A stretch of DNA of 64,000 nt from Deltaproteobacteria bacterium (GTDB lineage Bacteria > Myxococcota > Kuafuiibacteriia > Kuafuiibacteriales > Kuafuiibacteriaceae), in NCBI GenBank assembly GCA_016713425.1, contig JADJPE010000005.1, positions 5,244,501 to 5,308,500 of the forward strand, written 5' to 3'. A program made the position numbers and the translations under genes. Under the pieces are notes generated by a model. The model searched no databases, was not told the DNA's origin, and saw nothing but the letters and a program-made list of their open reading frames with translations. Positions 40,340 to 50,914 of the stretch are shown here, in pieces. How positions within the stretch are numbered: the stretch's first letter is position 1; each line of letters opens with the position of its first letter.

Positions 40340-41701
40340 ATGAATTCTGAGTCGAATGCTCCCGGCCCGCGTGCAGGCACGGTGATTCTCGGTGCCGGCC
40401 TCACCGGCCTCTCGTGCGCAGTTCACCTCGACGATGCCCCTTATCGGTTGATCGAGCGCTCCGACGGTGTCGGCGGACTCGCGCGAACCCATCGGCGACC
40501 GCACGGTTTCCTTTGTGACGGCACGGGGCACTGGCTCCATCTGAGACAAGATTGGACCAAGGCGCTCGTTCGCCGACTGCTTGGCGATTCTCTCACGGCC
40601 CGGGCGCGTCGAGCCCGTGTCTTTAGTCAAGGCGTCTATACGGAGTACCCTTTTCAAGCGAACACGTACGGCCTCCCGAAGGAGGTCATCGAAGCGTGCC
40701 TCACCGGGTTCATCAAAGCCCGCTACGAGGAGCAGCGCCCCGAGCCCACGAACTACGCGGAGTGGGTCCGCAAGGAGTTTGGCGAAGGCATTTCGACGCA
40801 CTTCATGTTCCCGTACAACCGCAAAATCTATGGCGTACCGCTCGAGACGCTCGCGGCCGACTTCGCGGCAAAGTACATTCCACGGCCGTCCCTCGAGGAC
40901 GTCGTACGGGGCGCGATTGGTCGGTCTCGCGAGGCCCTTGGGTACAACGCGACGTTCGTCTATCCGACGCATGGGGGCATCGGGGCGCTCTCGGAGGCGC
41001 TTCATGCGAACGCCAAGCGCCGGGCGGAGTTCCACCGGACCCCGCAGCGGATCGATCTTTCGACGCGATCTCTGCGCCTCGATGGGGGCGAAGAAGTTCC
41101 ATTTGGCGATTTGGTGTCGACGATTCCCTTGCCCACGCTGGTGGAACTTCTAGTCGCCGGATGCCCGACGTCGGTGCCCTCAATGGTCGTCGACGCCGCC
41201 CGTCGGCTGCGTGCGAACACCGTCCTGTACTTTGACATTGCGCTCAAGGGCGCGCCCAAGGCGAACCAAGACCACCACTGGATCTACGTGCCTGAACCCG
41301 AGTTTCCGTTCTATCGTGTGGGCTCCTATTCCGCGGTCGAGCCGAGTCTGGCGCCGCCGGGACACCGGAGCTACTATGTCGAGATCGGCCACGAAAACGA
41401 CCACATCGAGCCGAGTCGCCTGGAACAACCGGTCCTCGATGGGCTCAAGAAGCTTGGCATCGTGGAGCGGGACGAAGACGTCCTTTTCATGATCCCCAAT
41501 GTCCTGTCCCCGGCCTATGTCCTGTTCGATGATGCCTATGCCGACGCCCGGCGGACGATTCTGGACTGGCTGGAGACCGAGCGCGTCATCAGCGTCGGTC
41601 GGTACGGGCGGTGGCAGTACAACGCGATGGAGGATGCACTCCTCGAAGGGCGCGAAGCGGCCGAAAGAATCCTGGCGCGTACGCGTTCGCCCAGCGCATA
41701 A
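40340..41701 (+). CDS. FAD-dependent amine-oxidase-like oxidoreductase
   Basis: 453 residues. The N-terminal Rossmann motif is 'VILGAGLTGLSCAVHL' with 'LIERSDGVGGLARTH', the FAD-binding signature of the NAD(P)-binding/amine oxidase superfamily (protoporphyrinogen oxidase, UDP-galactopyranose mutase). 'FMFPYNRKIYG' and the C-terminal 'GRYGRWQYNAMEDALLEGREAAE' (FAD-binding C-motif) support this. Members in polysaccharide loci often resemble UDP-galactopyranose mutase. It is the first gene of a four-gene run with a glycosyltransferase and a deacetylase, suggesting a cell-surface glycan role. Confidence 0.82.
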   Translation: MNSESNAPGPRAGTVILGAGLTGLSCAVHLDDAPYRLIERSDGVGGLARTHRRPHGFLCDGTGHWLHLRQDWTKALVRRLLGDSLTARARRARVFSQGVYTEYPFQANTYGLPKEVIEACLTGFIKARYEEQRPEPTNYAEWVRKEFGEGISTHFMFPYNRKIYGVPLETLAADFAAKYIPRPSLEDVVRGAIGRSREALGYNATFVYPTHGGIGALSEALHANAKRRAEFHRTPQRIDLSTRSLRLDGGEEVPFGDLVSTIPLPTLVELLVAGCPTSVPSMVVDAARRLRANTVLYFDIALKGAPKANQDHHWIYVPEPEFPFYRVGSYSAVEPSLAPPGHRSYYVEIGHENDHIEPSRLEQPVLDGLKKLGIVERDEDVLFMIPNVLSPAYVLFDDAYADARRTILDWLETERVISVGRYGRWQYNAMEDALLEGREAAERILARTRSPSA

Positions 41702-41731
41702 TCGAGGCATATTTTGGTTGTGAACACGACG

Positions 41732-42502
41732 ATGAAGGACGCATCAGAGTCCCCGAATACAGGGACACAATCGAACTTGCCCGAGGTTTCCTTGGTGGTG
41801 CCCGTTCACAACGAGGCCGCGATCATCGAAGGTTCGATACGGGAGCTGCACGCCCGCACCGAGCGCCACATCCGTCGTCCGTTTGAGATCATCATTGCGG
41901 AGAACGGTTCACGCGATGAGACCTTTGCGATCGCCGAGGAAGTCGCCCACGATCTCCCTGAAGTCCGATTGCTTCGTCTGCCGGAGCCAAACTACGGCGC
42001 CGCCTTGCGAATGGGCATCATGGCTTCGCGCGGGAAATACATTCACTGCGACGAGATCGACATCTGCGATGTCGACTTCCATCGTCGGGCGCTCGAGTTG
42101 CTCGTCGGCGAGGACGGTGGCTTCGATCTCGTCGTCGGGAGCAAAACGATGCACGGCGCGCGCGATCGTCGCCCGGTCGGGCGCCGCCTCGCGACGCGGG
42201 TGCTCAATGGCGCGCTCAGGGCTTCGCTCGGCTTCCACGGAACGGATACCCATGGGCTGAAGGCGTTTCGACGTCAGGCGCTTCTTCCGGTCGTCGAGTC
42301 GTGCGTCGTCGATCGCGACATGTTCGCCTCGGAGCTCGTCATTCGCGCCGAACGAGCCGGAAAACGCATCGTCGAAATCCCCCTGAACCTCCAAGAAAAG
42401 CGCGAACCGTCGATTCGGCTCACTCGGAGAGTACCACGGGTCATCCGCAACCTGGGGCAGCTCGTCTGGGTCATCCGAGTCAAGGGTTCATGGTCGTCGT
42501 GA
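41732..42502 (+). CDS. GT2-family glycosyltransferase
   Basis: About 256 residues from ATG 41732 (GTG 41720 or TTG 41714 are alternatives). The GT-A fold is visible: 'VSLVVPVHNEAAIIEGSIREL', 'IIAENGSRDETF' and 'NYGAALRMGIMASRGKYIHCDEID', where the DXD position reads DEID. It resembles dolichyl-phosphate mannose synthase-like transferases that charge a polyprenyl-phosphate carrier. No C-terminal membrane helices. The stop TGA is joined to the next ATG (TGATG), so it is coupled to the deacetylase. Confidence 0.85.
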   Translation: MKDASESPNTGTQSNLPEVSLVVPVHNEAAIIEGSIRELHARTERHIRRPFEIIIAENGSRDETFAIAEEVAHDLPEVRLLRLPEPNYGAALRMGIMASRGKYIHCDEIDICDVDFHRRALELLVGEDGGFDLVVGSKTMHGARDRRPVGRRLATRVLNGALRASLGFHGTDTHGLKAFRRQALLPVVESCVVDRDMFASELVIRAERAGKRIVEIPLNLQEKREPSIRLTRRVPRVIRNLGQLVWVIRVKGSWSS

Positions 42503-43667
42503 TGAACGGTCGCAGCGCCTCGATCACGATCGATGTCGACCCCCTGCGCGCCTATCGAGCCATTCACGGTCTCCGTCGGGACGGGGACGGAGACCAAGAC
42601 CGAGGCAAGGGGAAGAACGGCAAGAAGGGGGGCAAGAGCAAGGGCGCCAAGACCAAGACCAACACCGAGACCAACACCGAGACAGATCTAGAGACAAATC
42701 TAGAGGGAGAGATAGAGGGAGAGATAGAGACCAGAGGTAAGGACGATGTCGACGAGGGGCCCGACGCACGAGCCTCGGACCCAATCTATACCGTGGCGTT
42801 GCCTCGGTTCTGGTCGTTGATCGAAGAAATCGGTGCCCCGGCGACGGTCTTTGTGGTTGGGCAAGATGCTACCCGCTACGCCGCAGCTTTCGAACCGGCA
42901 CACCGGACCGGGTCTGAGATCGCGAACCACTCATTCGCCCACGACTATCGCTTGAGCCGAAAAGGCAAAGAAGAGATCGACGAAGACCTCGAGCGCGCCC
43001 GGCTGCAGCTTCTGCCGCTTGCCGGCCCGGCCGGCGTCGTGGGTTTTCGGGCGCCGGGCTACAACGTCTCGCCCACGCTGCTCCGTTGTCTTGTTTCGGC
43101 CGGCTACCTCTACGATGCGTCGCTGCTACCGGCGCCCGCATACTTTGGGCTCCGCGCGGCTGCGATCGCCGCCTACGCGCTCGCTCGGCAACCAAGCGCT
43201 TCGTGCGTCGGCCATCCTCTTCAGTTCGCAGGACCTCTCGAACCTTACCGCATGACGGCAGACCGCCCTTGGAAGCCGCACCCGCGGGGGGCGTTGGTCG
43301 AGATTCCGATCGCGTGCGAACCGACGACGCGCATTCCGATCATCGGGACGACGTGGGCGATGTTCCCGGCGCCCTTTCGTCGTGCGCTCTTGGCACGCGC
43401 GCAGGCGCGCCTTGGACATCTCAATTTCGAGATGCATGCGATCGACCTCCTCGACGCTTCGGATCCAGGGATCCCGCGGGACATTGTTGCCCGTCAGCGT
43501 GATCTCCACATCCCGCTCTCCCAGAAGATCGCGGCGTTTAGGGACCTCTTCGCCACGCTCGGCAGAGTCGCCCGCTTTCGAACCCTCCGAGACGTCGCCG
43601 CCGATCTGATGTCGGCCTCGTCGACAGACGCGAAAGCGTCGAAAGACACGAGGGACACGCCCCCGAG

Positions 43668-43671
<4 letters not shown>
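42502..43671 (+). CDS. Polysaccharide deacetylase family protein
   Basis: Start at ATG 42502 in the TGATG overlap. The NodB-homology domain is visible: 'ITIDVDP' (first Asp), 'GAPATVFVVG', 'GSEIANHSFAHD' (His-x3-His metal ligands), 'GFRAPGYNVSPTLL' (RxPY-like) and 'LNFEMHAIDLLD' (final His). A Lys/Gly/Thr/Glu/Asn insertion (about 35-80, encoded by ACCGAGACCAAC-type hexamers) follows the first strand. These enzymes remove acetyl from glycans. It is coupled to the next gene (ATGA at 43668-43671). Confidence 0.85.
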
Positions 43672-45104
<1,433 letters not shown>

Positions 45105-45164
45105 AAGAGACGGCGACGGCCCCCCCAACACCGCAGACCGCAGCGCATGAGGCCATGCTTCCGT

Positions 45165-46487
45165 CTACGGGCTTTCGACGTGCTGCTGGAGCGATCGGGA
45201 ATACTCCAGGACGAGGCGGAAGACCGCTTCGACGAACCTTGGTTCCAGATCGACTTCGCTCGCCCAATCCAGGCGACGTTTGCGCATCCAGTGCTCTCGC
45301 TCTGGATCCAGAATCTCCCGTCCGAGCGCAGCCTTTGCCCACCCCGCGCGCCGAGAGAGCTGTGCCCGACGAGCCAGGAGAACGACGAGATCGCGATCGA
45401 TCTCATCAATGAGCGTCCGCGTCTCGAGCAAGTCCGTGTGCTCGGCCGGATCGGCCGCGATCTCGAAGGGGCCGGCCCCGGGCTGAGAGCGGCCGGCAAC
45501 CTCGGCTCCACCGGAAGCTGAATCCAAGTCAGACCCAGACCCAGAATCGGATCCCGGCCCTGCCCCTGCCCCTGCCCCTGCCCCTGCCCCTGACACTGGT
45601 CCTGACACTGATCCTGATCCTGATCCTGATCCTGGTCCTGACCCAGAACCGGAATCGGAATCGGAATCGGAATCGAGTCCGAGGAACTGGAGCGAGGCCG
45701 GCCGGGGTGCCTCGGCCAGCGCTCGATCGATACGTTGCAAGGCCTCGAGAAACCGACGGCGTGACGCCGCCGCGTGCGGGTTCTCGTGCTGGATGGCGAA
45801 GAACAGGTGACCCGCGTCGGAGCGAACGGCTGAGATGGTCTTCTCCATCGCCTTGAAGGACGGCGGGGTGAAGGGGTACGTCGCCGCGTCGTTTGCGTCG
45901 ATGAGCCCCTTGGCCACAAAGAAGGCCAGCGCGTGGGTGTCGGCCATGATACGGTCGTGGTCATCGGCCGACTGAAAGACGACTTCGCAGCCGATGCGCG
46001 CAAAGAGCGTCTCCGCGCTTCTTTCGGCGCCTGGGTGGAGGTCGTTCGGGCAGACCACCACGGAGAGAGGCCGCTCGCCGCGGGCCATGCTGACGGGGCC
46101 AAAGAGCGGATGGGTGGCGACCCAGGGCACTCGACGCCCGAGGAGGCGCCTCATGGTCGCTTCCGGGCGAACCTTGACGCTTCCGACGTCGAGCACGAGC
46201 TGGGATGGGCCGAGCAGAGGCGCCACTTTGGTGAGCGCGTCTTCGAAGGCTGGGACCGGGACCGCGACGACCAAGACTTGCGCATGGTCAACGAGGCTCT
46301 CAAGGGAAGCCGCCCTGATCTCGGGCGGGATGTCGCAAGCCTCGTCCAGCGCCCGCAGATTCACGCCCGCCTCGAGGAGGAGCGTTCCAAGCGCCCGGCC
46401 AAATCGCCCGAATCCCAGTAGGGAGACCCGGGTGACGGGCCCCCCGCCATCGGGCGGTTGGTCTGGCCGCAGTTCTCCGGCTGTCAT
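45165..46487 (-). CDS. tyrA: Prephenate dehydrogenase-chorismate mutase fusion
   Basis: Catalyses two steps of tyrosine synthesis. Residues 18-250 are the prephenate dehydrogenase: dinucleotide motif 'LLGFGRFGRALG' (23-34), 'THPLFGP' and 'DDHDRIMADTHALAFF'. Residues 335-430 are an AroQ-type chorismate mutase ('LIDEIDRDLVVLLARR', 'ILDPEREHWM', 'FRLVLEYSRSLQ'). The order is dehydrogenase-mutase, opposite to E. coli TyrA. The two parts are joined by a Ser/Gly/Asp/Ala repeat linker (about residues 260-320) encoded by 45522-45677. Start at ATG 46487, no clear Shine-Dalgarno. Confidence 0.9.
   Translation of the reverse strand: MTAGELRPDQPPDGGGPVTRVSLLGFGRFGRALGTLLLEAGVNLRALDEACDIPPEIRAASLESLVDHAQVLVVAVPVPAFEDALTKVAPLLGPSQLVLDVGSVKVRPEATMRRLLGRRVPWVATHPLFGPVSMARGERPLSVVVCPNDLHPGAERSAETLFARIGCEVVFQSADDHDRIMADTHALAFFVAKGLIDANDAATYPFTPPSFKAMEKTISAVRSDAGHLFFAIQHENPHAAASRRRFLEALQRIDRALAEAPRPASLQFLGLDSDSDSDSGSGSGPGSGSGSGSVSGPVSGAGAGAGAGAGPGSDSGSGSDLDSASGGAEVAGRSQPGAGPFEIAADPAEHTDLLETRTLIDEIDRDLVVLLARRAQLSRRAGWAKAALGREILDPEREHWMRKRRLDWASEVDLEPRFVEAVFRLVLEYSRSLQQHVESP
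45522..45677 (-). repeat. Hexamer-based repeat linker in tyrA
   Basis: Runs of CCTGCC, CCTGAT and CGGAAT hexamers encode the Gly-Ser-Asp-Ala linker between the dehydrogenase and mutase domains. Confidence 0.85.
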
Positions 46488-46575
46488 GTTCTGAGCATGC
46501 CGATTTCAGGCGCGAACAGCCAGTGCTTGCGTGCATTCCGGATGCAGTTCGGCCTATCGTCGGCGGGGGATCGAG

Positions 46576-48051
46576 ATGGAGATCGACCAACCCAAGGCCC
46601 GCCCCGGCCTGATCATTGCGGAGCAAGTTCGTCGCGGGCGCCGAATGCTCACCGTCCTCGATCCGAAGACCTATCGGGTCACCGTGCTCGAACCGTGGGA
46701 GTACGCTGTGCTGGTCCTGTGCGATGGAAAGAACACGCTCGACGAGATCGCAGCCACGGTTCGTGATGTCGCCGATGATGCGCCCGTGGAAAACGACGCG
46801 ATCAACCGATGCGTCGAGTTCTTGCGTCGGCAGAACGTCGTGGACCCCCATCCGACCGTCGGAGCCGGTCCCGACCGCAGTGTGTCTCCACGCCAAGAGC
46901 CAAGGCCGCCGCGACAAGAAGCACCACGACAAGGCGAGTCGCAGCAACCGCCGCCCCAGGCGCCCGCTGGCCTGCGTATGCGTGCAGAGCGGCCACCTGG
47001 ACCTCGGACCTTGGCTGACCTTCAAAACGCGTATCACGAGTGGCATCAAGACCCCAAAAAGCAGAACCAACTGCTTAGCCGCATCGACCCCTTCGACTCG
47101 GTCGAGCCGATCGCGCTCGTTGGCCTCGAACCCACGGTTGCGCTTCCGGATGCGCCCAAGAAAGCAGCCCATCCCGTCGGAAGTGTTCTGGTCGTCGCGT
47201 CGACTTCGCCGCCCGCATCGAATTCGCCGCCCGTGTCAAATTCGCCGCCCGTGTCCCCCTCGAACGCGTCCGTGGTGGGTGGCTCGCCCTCGCGAAGTCT
47301 GTTCCAGGAAATCGAGGCGCTCTTCGACGAGCTCAGCGGCCCCAAAGAGCTCGTCGGGCACCCCGACCGCGGCCCGACACCGCCCACGACGCCCGCCGCA
47401 AGTGCAACAAGGCCCACGCGAAACCCGCCCGCCACGTCGAGTGTTCAACCCCCGCCTGTGCTGGCGCTGATCGACCACACGCTCGGGGAAGGCGAAGAGA
47501 CGACCCTCTCGCTGGCCCCGCGCGTTCCGGAGCCGAACGCCGCGGCGAACACCGCGCCGAACACCGAGCGGAACTTGGAGCTGGGCGGCATCGTCCAACG
47601 CCTGCAACGCGTCGTCGCGACGCTGGGGCAGTCCCCCGTTCAGGGCCCGCCTTTCGCAACTCCGCGATCCAGTCAGGCACTGTCCGCTCCGAACATGAGC
47701 AGCCCGGAGCTCCATTTCGCCATCCAGCATCTCAAGCGCATTCAGGCGAAGATGCCGAACTCCGATGCCATCGCCGCTTTCTTGCGGGCGCTTGAATCGT
47801 TGCGCAGCCGGCGGCGGGCGGCGAGTCGCAGCACGATGCATGATGCACCCACGGCGGCCGGTCCACCACCTCCGTTCGCCGCACCCGGTGGCGACGAAGA
47901 GGGCGGAGTTTCTGAGACGCTGGATCGGGTTCTCCGCGAAGCCATGAGAGCTGGCTTCTGTCCCCAGTGTCTGTTCGAGCTCGATCTCGAGCACGTCCGC
48001 AGAACGACGACCGGCGCAACGCGCTGTCCGACCTGCGGTTTTCTTCTCTAG
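46576..48051 (+). CDS. PqqD-like winged-helix protein with C-terminal zinc ribbon
   Basis: 491 residues from ATG 46576 (GGGGGA upstream); earlier ATGs lie outside the domain. Residues 1-95 fit a PqqD-like fold: 'LTVLDPKTYRVTVLEPWEYAVLVLCDGKNTLDEI' and 'INRCVEFLRRQNVV'. A 300-residue Pro/Ser/Thr-rich region with 'SNSPPV' repeats follows, then helices (about 375-420), and the end is a zinc ribbon 'CPQC...CPTCG'. PqqD-type domains bind precursor peptides in RiPP and PqqA pathways, but no peptide or radical-SAM gene is in the window. Role unknown. Confidence 0.6.
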   Translation: MEIDQPKARPGLIIAEQVRRGRRMLTVLDPKTYRVTVLEPWEYAVLVLCDGKNTLDEIAATVRDVADDAPVENDAINRCVEFLRRQNVVDPHPTVGAGPDRSVSPRQEPRPPRQEAPRQGESQQPPPQAPAGLRMRAERPPGPRTLADLQNAYHEWHQDPKKQNQLLSRIDPFDSVEPIALVGLEPTVALPDAPKKAAHPVGSVLVVASTSPPASNSPPVSNSPPVSPSNASVVGGSPSRSLFQEIEALFDELSGPKELVGHPDRGPTPPTTPAASATRPTRNPPATSSVQPPPVLALIDHTLGEGEETTLSLAPRVPEPNAAANTAPNTERNLELGGIVQRLQRVVATLGQSPVQGPPFATPRSSQALSAPNMSSPELHFAIQHLKRIQAKMPNSDAIAAFLRALESLRSRRRAASRSTMHDAPTAAGPPPPFAAPGGDEEGGVSETLDRVLREAMRAGFCPQCLFELDLEHVRRTTTGATRCPTCGFLL

Positions 48052-48082
48052 CGGGCGTGCGCGAGGCAAGGAGTCGAGGGCG

Positions 48083-49060
48083 ATGAGCATGGCGTTCGAT
48101 GAGACCGTGATTGGGCGAGACTTCGGTCCCTTCCCTTTCGAGTACGACTGGAAAGACGCGGCGCTCTACGCGCTCGCAAGCGGAGCGACCGTGCGAGAAC
48201 TCGACCTTCTTCTCGAGACGCGGGGTCCGAAGGTCCTTCCGACCTACGCCGTTGTTGTGGCGTTCGAGGCGCTTCTTGCCGCCCTCAGCAAGCTCGGCGG
48301 GACCGTTGGAACACTCGTTCACGGAGGCCAGCGGTGTGTCGTGGATCGTCCGCTCCCGTCCGCGGCGAAGGTCTTCACGACTTGCCGCGTAACGGGGCTC
48401 TACGACAAGGGGACGAGCGCGCTCGCCGTGTTCGACGCGGAGACCGTCGACCTTGCCGGCGATCGTCTCGCCCACACCGAGTGGCGAATGTTCTATCGTG
48501 GCGCTGGCGGCTTCGGTGGACCGCGCGGACCCGACTCCGAGCCGGCGTCCTCTCCGCCCTCGTGCGGCGCCTCAGCTGTGTCGCAGGCTTCACTTTCACC
48601 CTCTTCTTCGTCTCCGTCCTCGTCCTCGTCGTCGTCTTCGTCGTCCCAGTCGTTCCAGTCGTTCCCGGGAGCCTCCGTGCAAGAAGCCTCCGTGCTCGAG
48701 AGCGTCTCAATGACCACGCAGGATACGCAAGCTTTGCTCTATCGGTTGGCCTCGGGGGATCTCAATCCTCTTCACGCGGATCCAGCGTTTGCTGCGGCGG
48801 TGGGCTTCGAGCGTCCAATCTTGCATGGCCTCTGTACACTCGCGCATGCCGCTCGCGCGATCATTCGCGCGCGATGCGCGGGCGACGCGGACCGTTTGCG
48901 CATGATCGAGGGGCGCTTTTCCAAACCCGTGCTTCCGGGACAGACGATCACGACCGACGTCTTGCGCGTGGGCGACGGCGCCGTGGACTACGTGACGCGC
49001 GTCGGGGATATCGCCGTGATCACGCATGGGCATGCCGAGTATGTCGTCGAGCCCGCCTGA
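48083..49060 (+). CDS. MaoC-like (hydratase 2) dehydratase
   Basis: 325 residues with two hot-dog domains. The N-terminal domain (about 10-145) resembles the FAS-type MaoC fold; the C-terminal domain contains 'LLYRLASGDLNPLHADPAFAAAVGFERPILHG', the (R)-hydratase signature with the catalytic Asp and His. A Ser/Pro run (about 170-195) links them, encoded by TCCTCGTCG-type repeats. It hydrates or dehydrates 2-enoyl-CoA, so it may serve beta-oxidation or polyketide/fatty-acid metabolism. It overlaps the next gene by 35 bases. Confidence 0.85.
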   Translation: MSMAFDETVIGRDFGPFPFEYDWKDAALYALASGATVRELDLLLETRGPKVLPTYAVVVAFEALLAALSKLGGTVGTLVHGGQRCVVDRPLPSAAKVFTTCRVTGLYDKGTSALAVFDAETVDLAGDRLAHTEWRMFYRGAGGFGGPRGPDSEPASSPPSCGASAVSQASLSPSSSSPSSSSSSSSSSQSFQSFPGASVQEASVLESVSMTTQDTQALLYRLASGDLNPLHADPAFAAAVGFERPILHGLCTLAHAARAIIRARCAGDADRLRMIEGRFSKPVLPGQTITTDVLRVGDGAVDYVTRVGDIAVITHGHAEYVVEPA

Positions 49061-49934
49061 ATCTCTCGCCCCGCGAGACCCGCACCCCGTGCCGCTGGCG
49101 CACGTCGCGGCCTCAGCGCACACGCCCTCGCGTGCTGCCTGGTCCCGGCCGTTCTACGTGTTCCCGACGATGGTGAAGGTTGGGTTCGCCGAGCTCGTGG
49201 CGTATCGAAGCGAAGTCCTCATCTGGGTCCTGACGACGACGATGCCGCTCATCATGTACGCGGTGTGGTCGACGATCGCGCACGAAGCCCCGATCGGACG
49301 CTTCGATGGCGCGATGTTCGGTGCCTATTTCTTGTCGACGCTCGTCGTGCGTCAACTTGCCTCGGCATGGGTCGTCTGGGAGCTCAACTACGTCATTCGT
49401 ACGGGGCAGTTGTCCTCGCTTCTGCTCCGTCCGGTGCACCCGCTCGCGTACTTCGCCGCGATGAATCTCGGGGCGCTGCCTTTTCGTCTTCTGATTCTCT
49501 GTCCGATTGTGATCGGGGCATTTCTTGCGCTCCCCGAGATACACCTCGAGCTTTCTTGGTGGAGGGTCTTGCTGTTCTTTGAGACGACGATCCTGGCTTG
49601 GCTCTTGACGTTCCTGATTCAGAGTATCTTTGGCATGCTCGCGCTCTATACACAGCAATCGCTTGCCTTGCAGGACGCGTGGTTTGGCGTGTGGTCGCTT
49701 CTGTCAGGCTATCTGATTCCGCTCGAGCTCATGCCGAAGGTACACGATGTGGCCATCTGGCTTCCGTTTCGATCGATGAATGCCTTACCGACCGAGATCA
49801 TCCTCGGTCTTCTGACGGGGGATGCGCTTATGCAAGGACTCCTCGTGCAGGTGGGCTGGGTGGTGGGCGTTGTGATCTTTGTTGCGTTCTTTTGGCGTCG
49901 CGCGATTCGTCGCTTCGAAGCGTTCGGAAACTAG
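49026..49934 (+). CDS. ABC-2-type permease (DUF990-like), first subunit
   Basis: 302 residues, six hydrophobic segments from about residue 45 onward; the first 40 residues are Pro/Ser-rich, and a later start is possible because the upstream gene ends at 49060. 'NYVIRTGQLSSLLLRPVHPL' is the typical amphipathic segment of ABC2_membrane_6 (DUF990) permeases, which work as a heteromeric pair with an ATPase. It is followed six bases after its stop by the second permease. No ATP-binding gene is in the neighbourhood. Confidence 0.8.
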   Translation: MGMPSMSSSPPESLAPRDPHPVPLAHVAASAHTPSRAAWSRPFYVFPTMVKVGFAELVAYRSEVLIWVLTTTMPLIMYAVWSTIAHEAPIGRFDGAMFGAYFLSTLVVRQLASAWVVWELNYVIRTGQLSSLLLRPVHPLAYFAAMNLGALPFRLLILCPIVIGAFLALPEIHLELSWWRVLLFFETTILAWLLTFLIQSIFGMLALYTQQSLALQDAWFGVWSLLSGYLIPLELMPKVHDVAIWLPFRSMNALPTEIILGLLTGDALMQGLLVQVGWVVGVVIFVAFFWRRAIRRFEAFGN

Positions 49935-49939
49935 ACGAA

Positions 49940-50728
49940 ATGAGAGCCTCTTTCCGTATCGCGGCGCAGATGATTCGCACCTCTATTCAGGCGCAGGCCC
50001 AGTACCGCGTCGATTTCTTGCTGCAGCTTTCGCTTGGCTTCTTCTGGACGGCCTCGAGCGTGGCGCCGCTTTGGCTGGTCTTCGAGATCCGTTCCGAGAT
50101 CGGCGGATGGTCGCGCCCCGAGGCCATGCTGGTGATGTCCGCCTTTCTCGTTCTCAAGGCACTGCTCGACGGCATCATCTCGCCCAATCTGAATGCACTC
50201 GTGGAACAGGTTCGCCTCGGCACCTTCGACTTCGTCCTTCTCAAGCCTGCCGACCCGCAGCTCTTGGTCAGCGCGTCCCGCGTCGTCGTCCCCAAGTTGG
50301 CCGATCTGATGGTCGGCCTGGGGCTCTCAGCGTGGTCCATTTCTCAGATCGCTCCGGCGCCCAGCGCTCTTCAAATCGCAGCCGGCGGCATCATGCTTCT
50401 CGCGGGCGCGCTCGGGATCTATGGCGTGTGGGTCCTCATCATCTGCACGGCTTTCTGGTTCGTGAAGATCGACAACCTGAGTTTCCTCTTCACGTCGATC
50501 TTTGATGCTGCGCGGTGGCCCATCTCAGTCTTCCGCGGCTGGGTCGGACTCCTGCTGACGTTCGTCTTGCCGATCGCGGTGATGACGTCCTTTCCCGCCA
50601 TGGCCGTTCTCGGACGCCTCTCGCTCGCAAGAGCGGCCTTCGCGGCAGCGACGACAACCTTCCTGCTCGTCGTTTCGCGCCGTGTATGGCTTTGGGCACT
50701 TCGCCACTACGCTTCCGCTTCCAGCTAG
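49940..50728 (+). CDS. ABC-2-type permease (DUF990-like), second subunit
   Basis: 262 residues from ATG 49940; the open frame upstream is the shadow of the first permease. Six hydrophobic segments, with 'LNALVEQVRLGTFDFVLLKPADPQ', the counterpart of the amphipathic segment in the first subunit. The two together would form the membrane part of an exporter of the ABC-2 type. The cognate ATPase must be encoded elsewhere. Confidence 0.82.
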   Translation: MRASFRIAAQMIRTSIQAQAQYRVDFLLQLSLGFFWTASSVAPLWLVFEIRSEIGGWSRPEAMLVMSAFLVLKALLDGIISPNLNALVEQVRLGTFDFVLLKPADPQLLVSASRVVVPKLADLMVGLGLSAWSISQIAPAPSALQIAAGGIMLLAGALGIYGVWVLIICTAFWFVKIDNLSFLFTSIFDAARWPISVFRGWVGLLLTFVLPIAVMTSFPAMAVLGRLSLARAAFAAATTTFLLVVSRRVWLWALRHYASASS

Positions 50729-50914
50729 ATCGCGCCGCGAATCGAGCTGTTGCTCGAGCTCCTCGTCGCCATCCCCCCGTCCCGCGGAGGTCGGTAACAG
50801 GGACGAGCGTGCGAGCGCGAGCGCGAGGTCCGCTTCGGGTGACCGAATGGTCGGTCTGTCGGCCATTCAAAGAACTTGCCAAGGCGCGTACCTCTGGCCG
50901 ACGCCAAATCTTGA

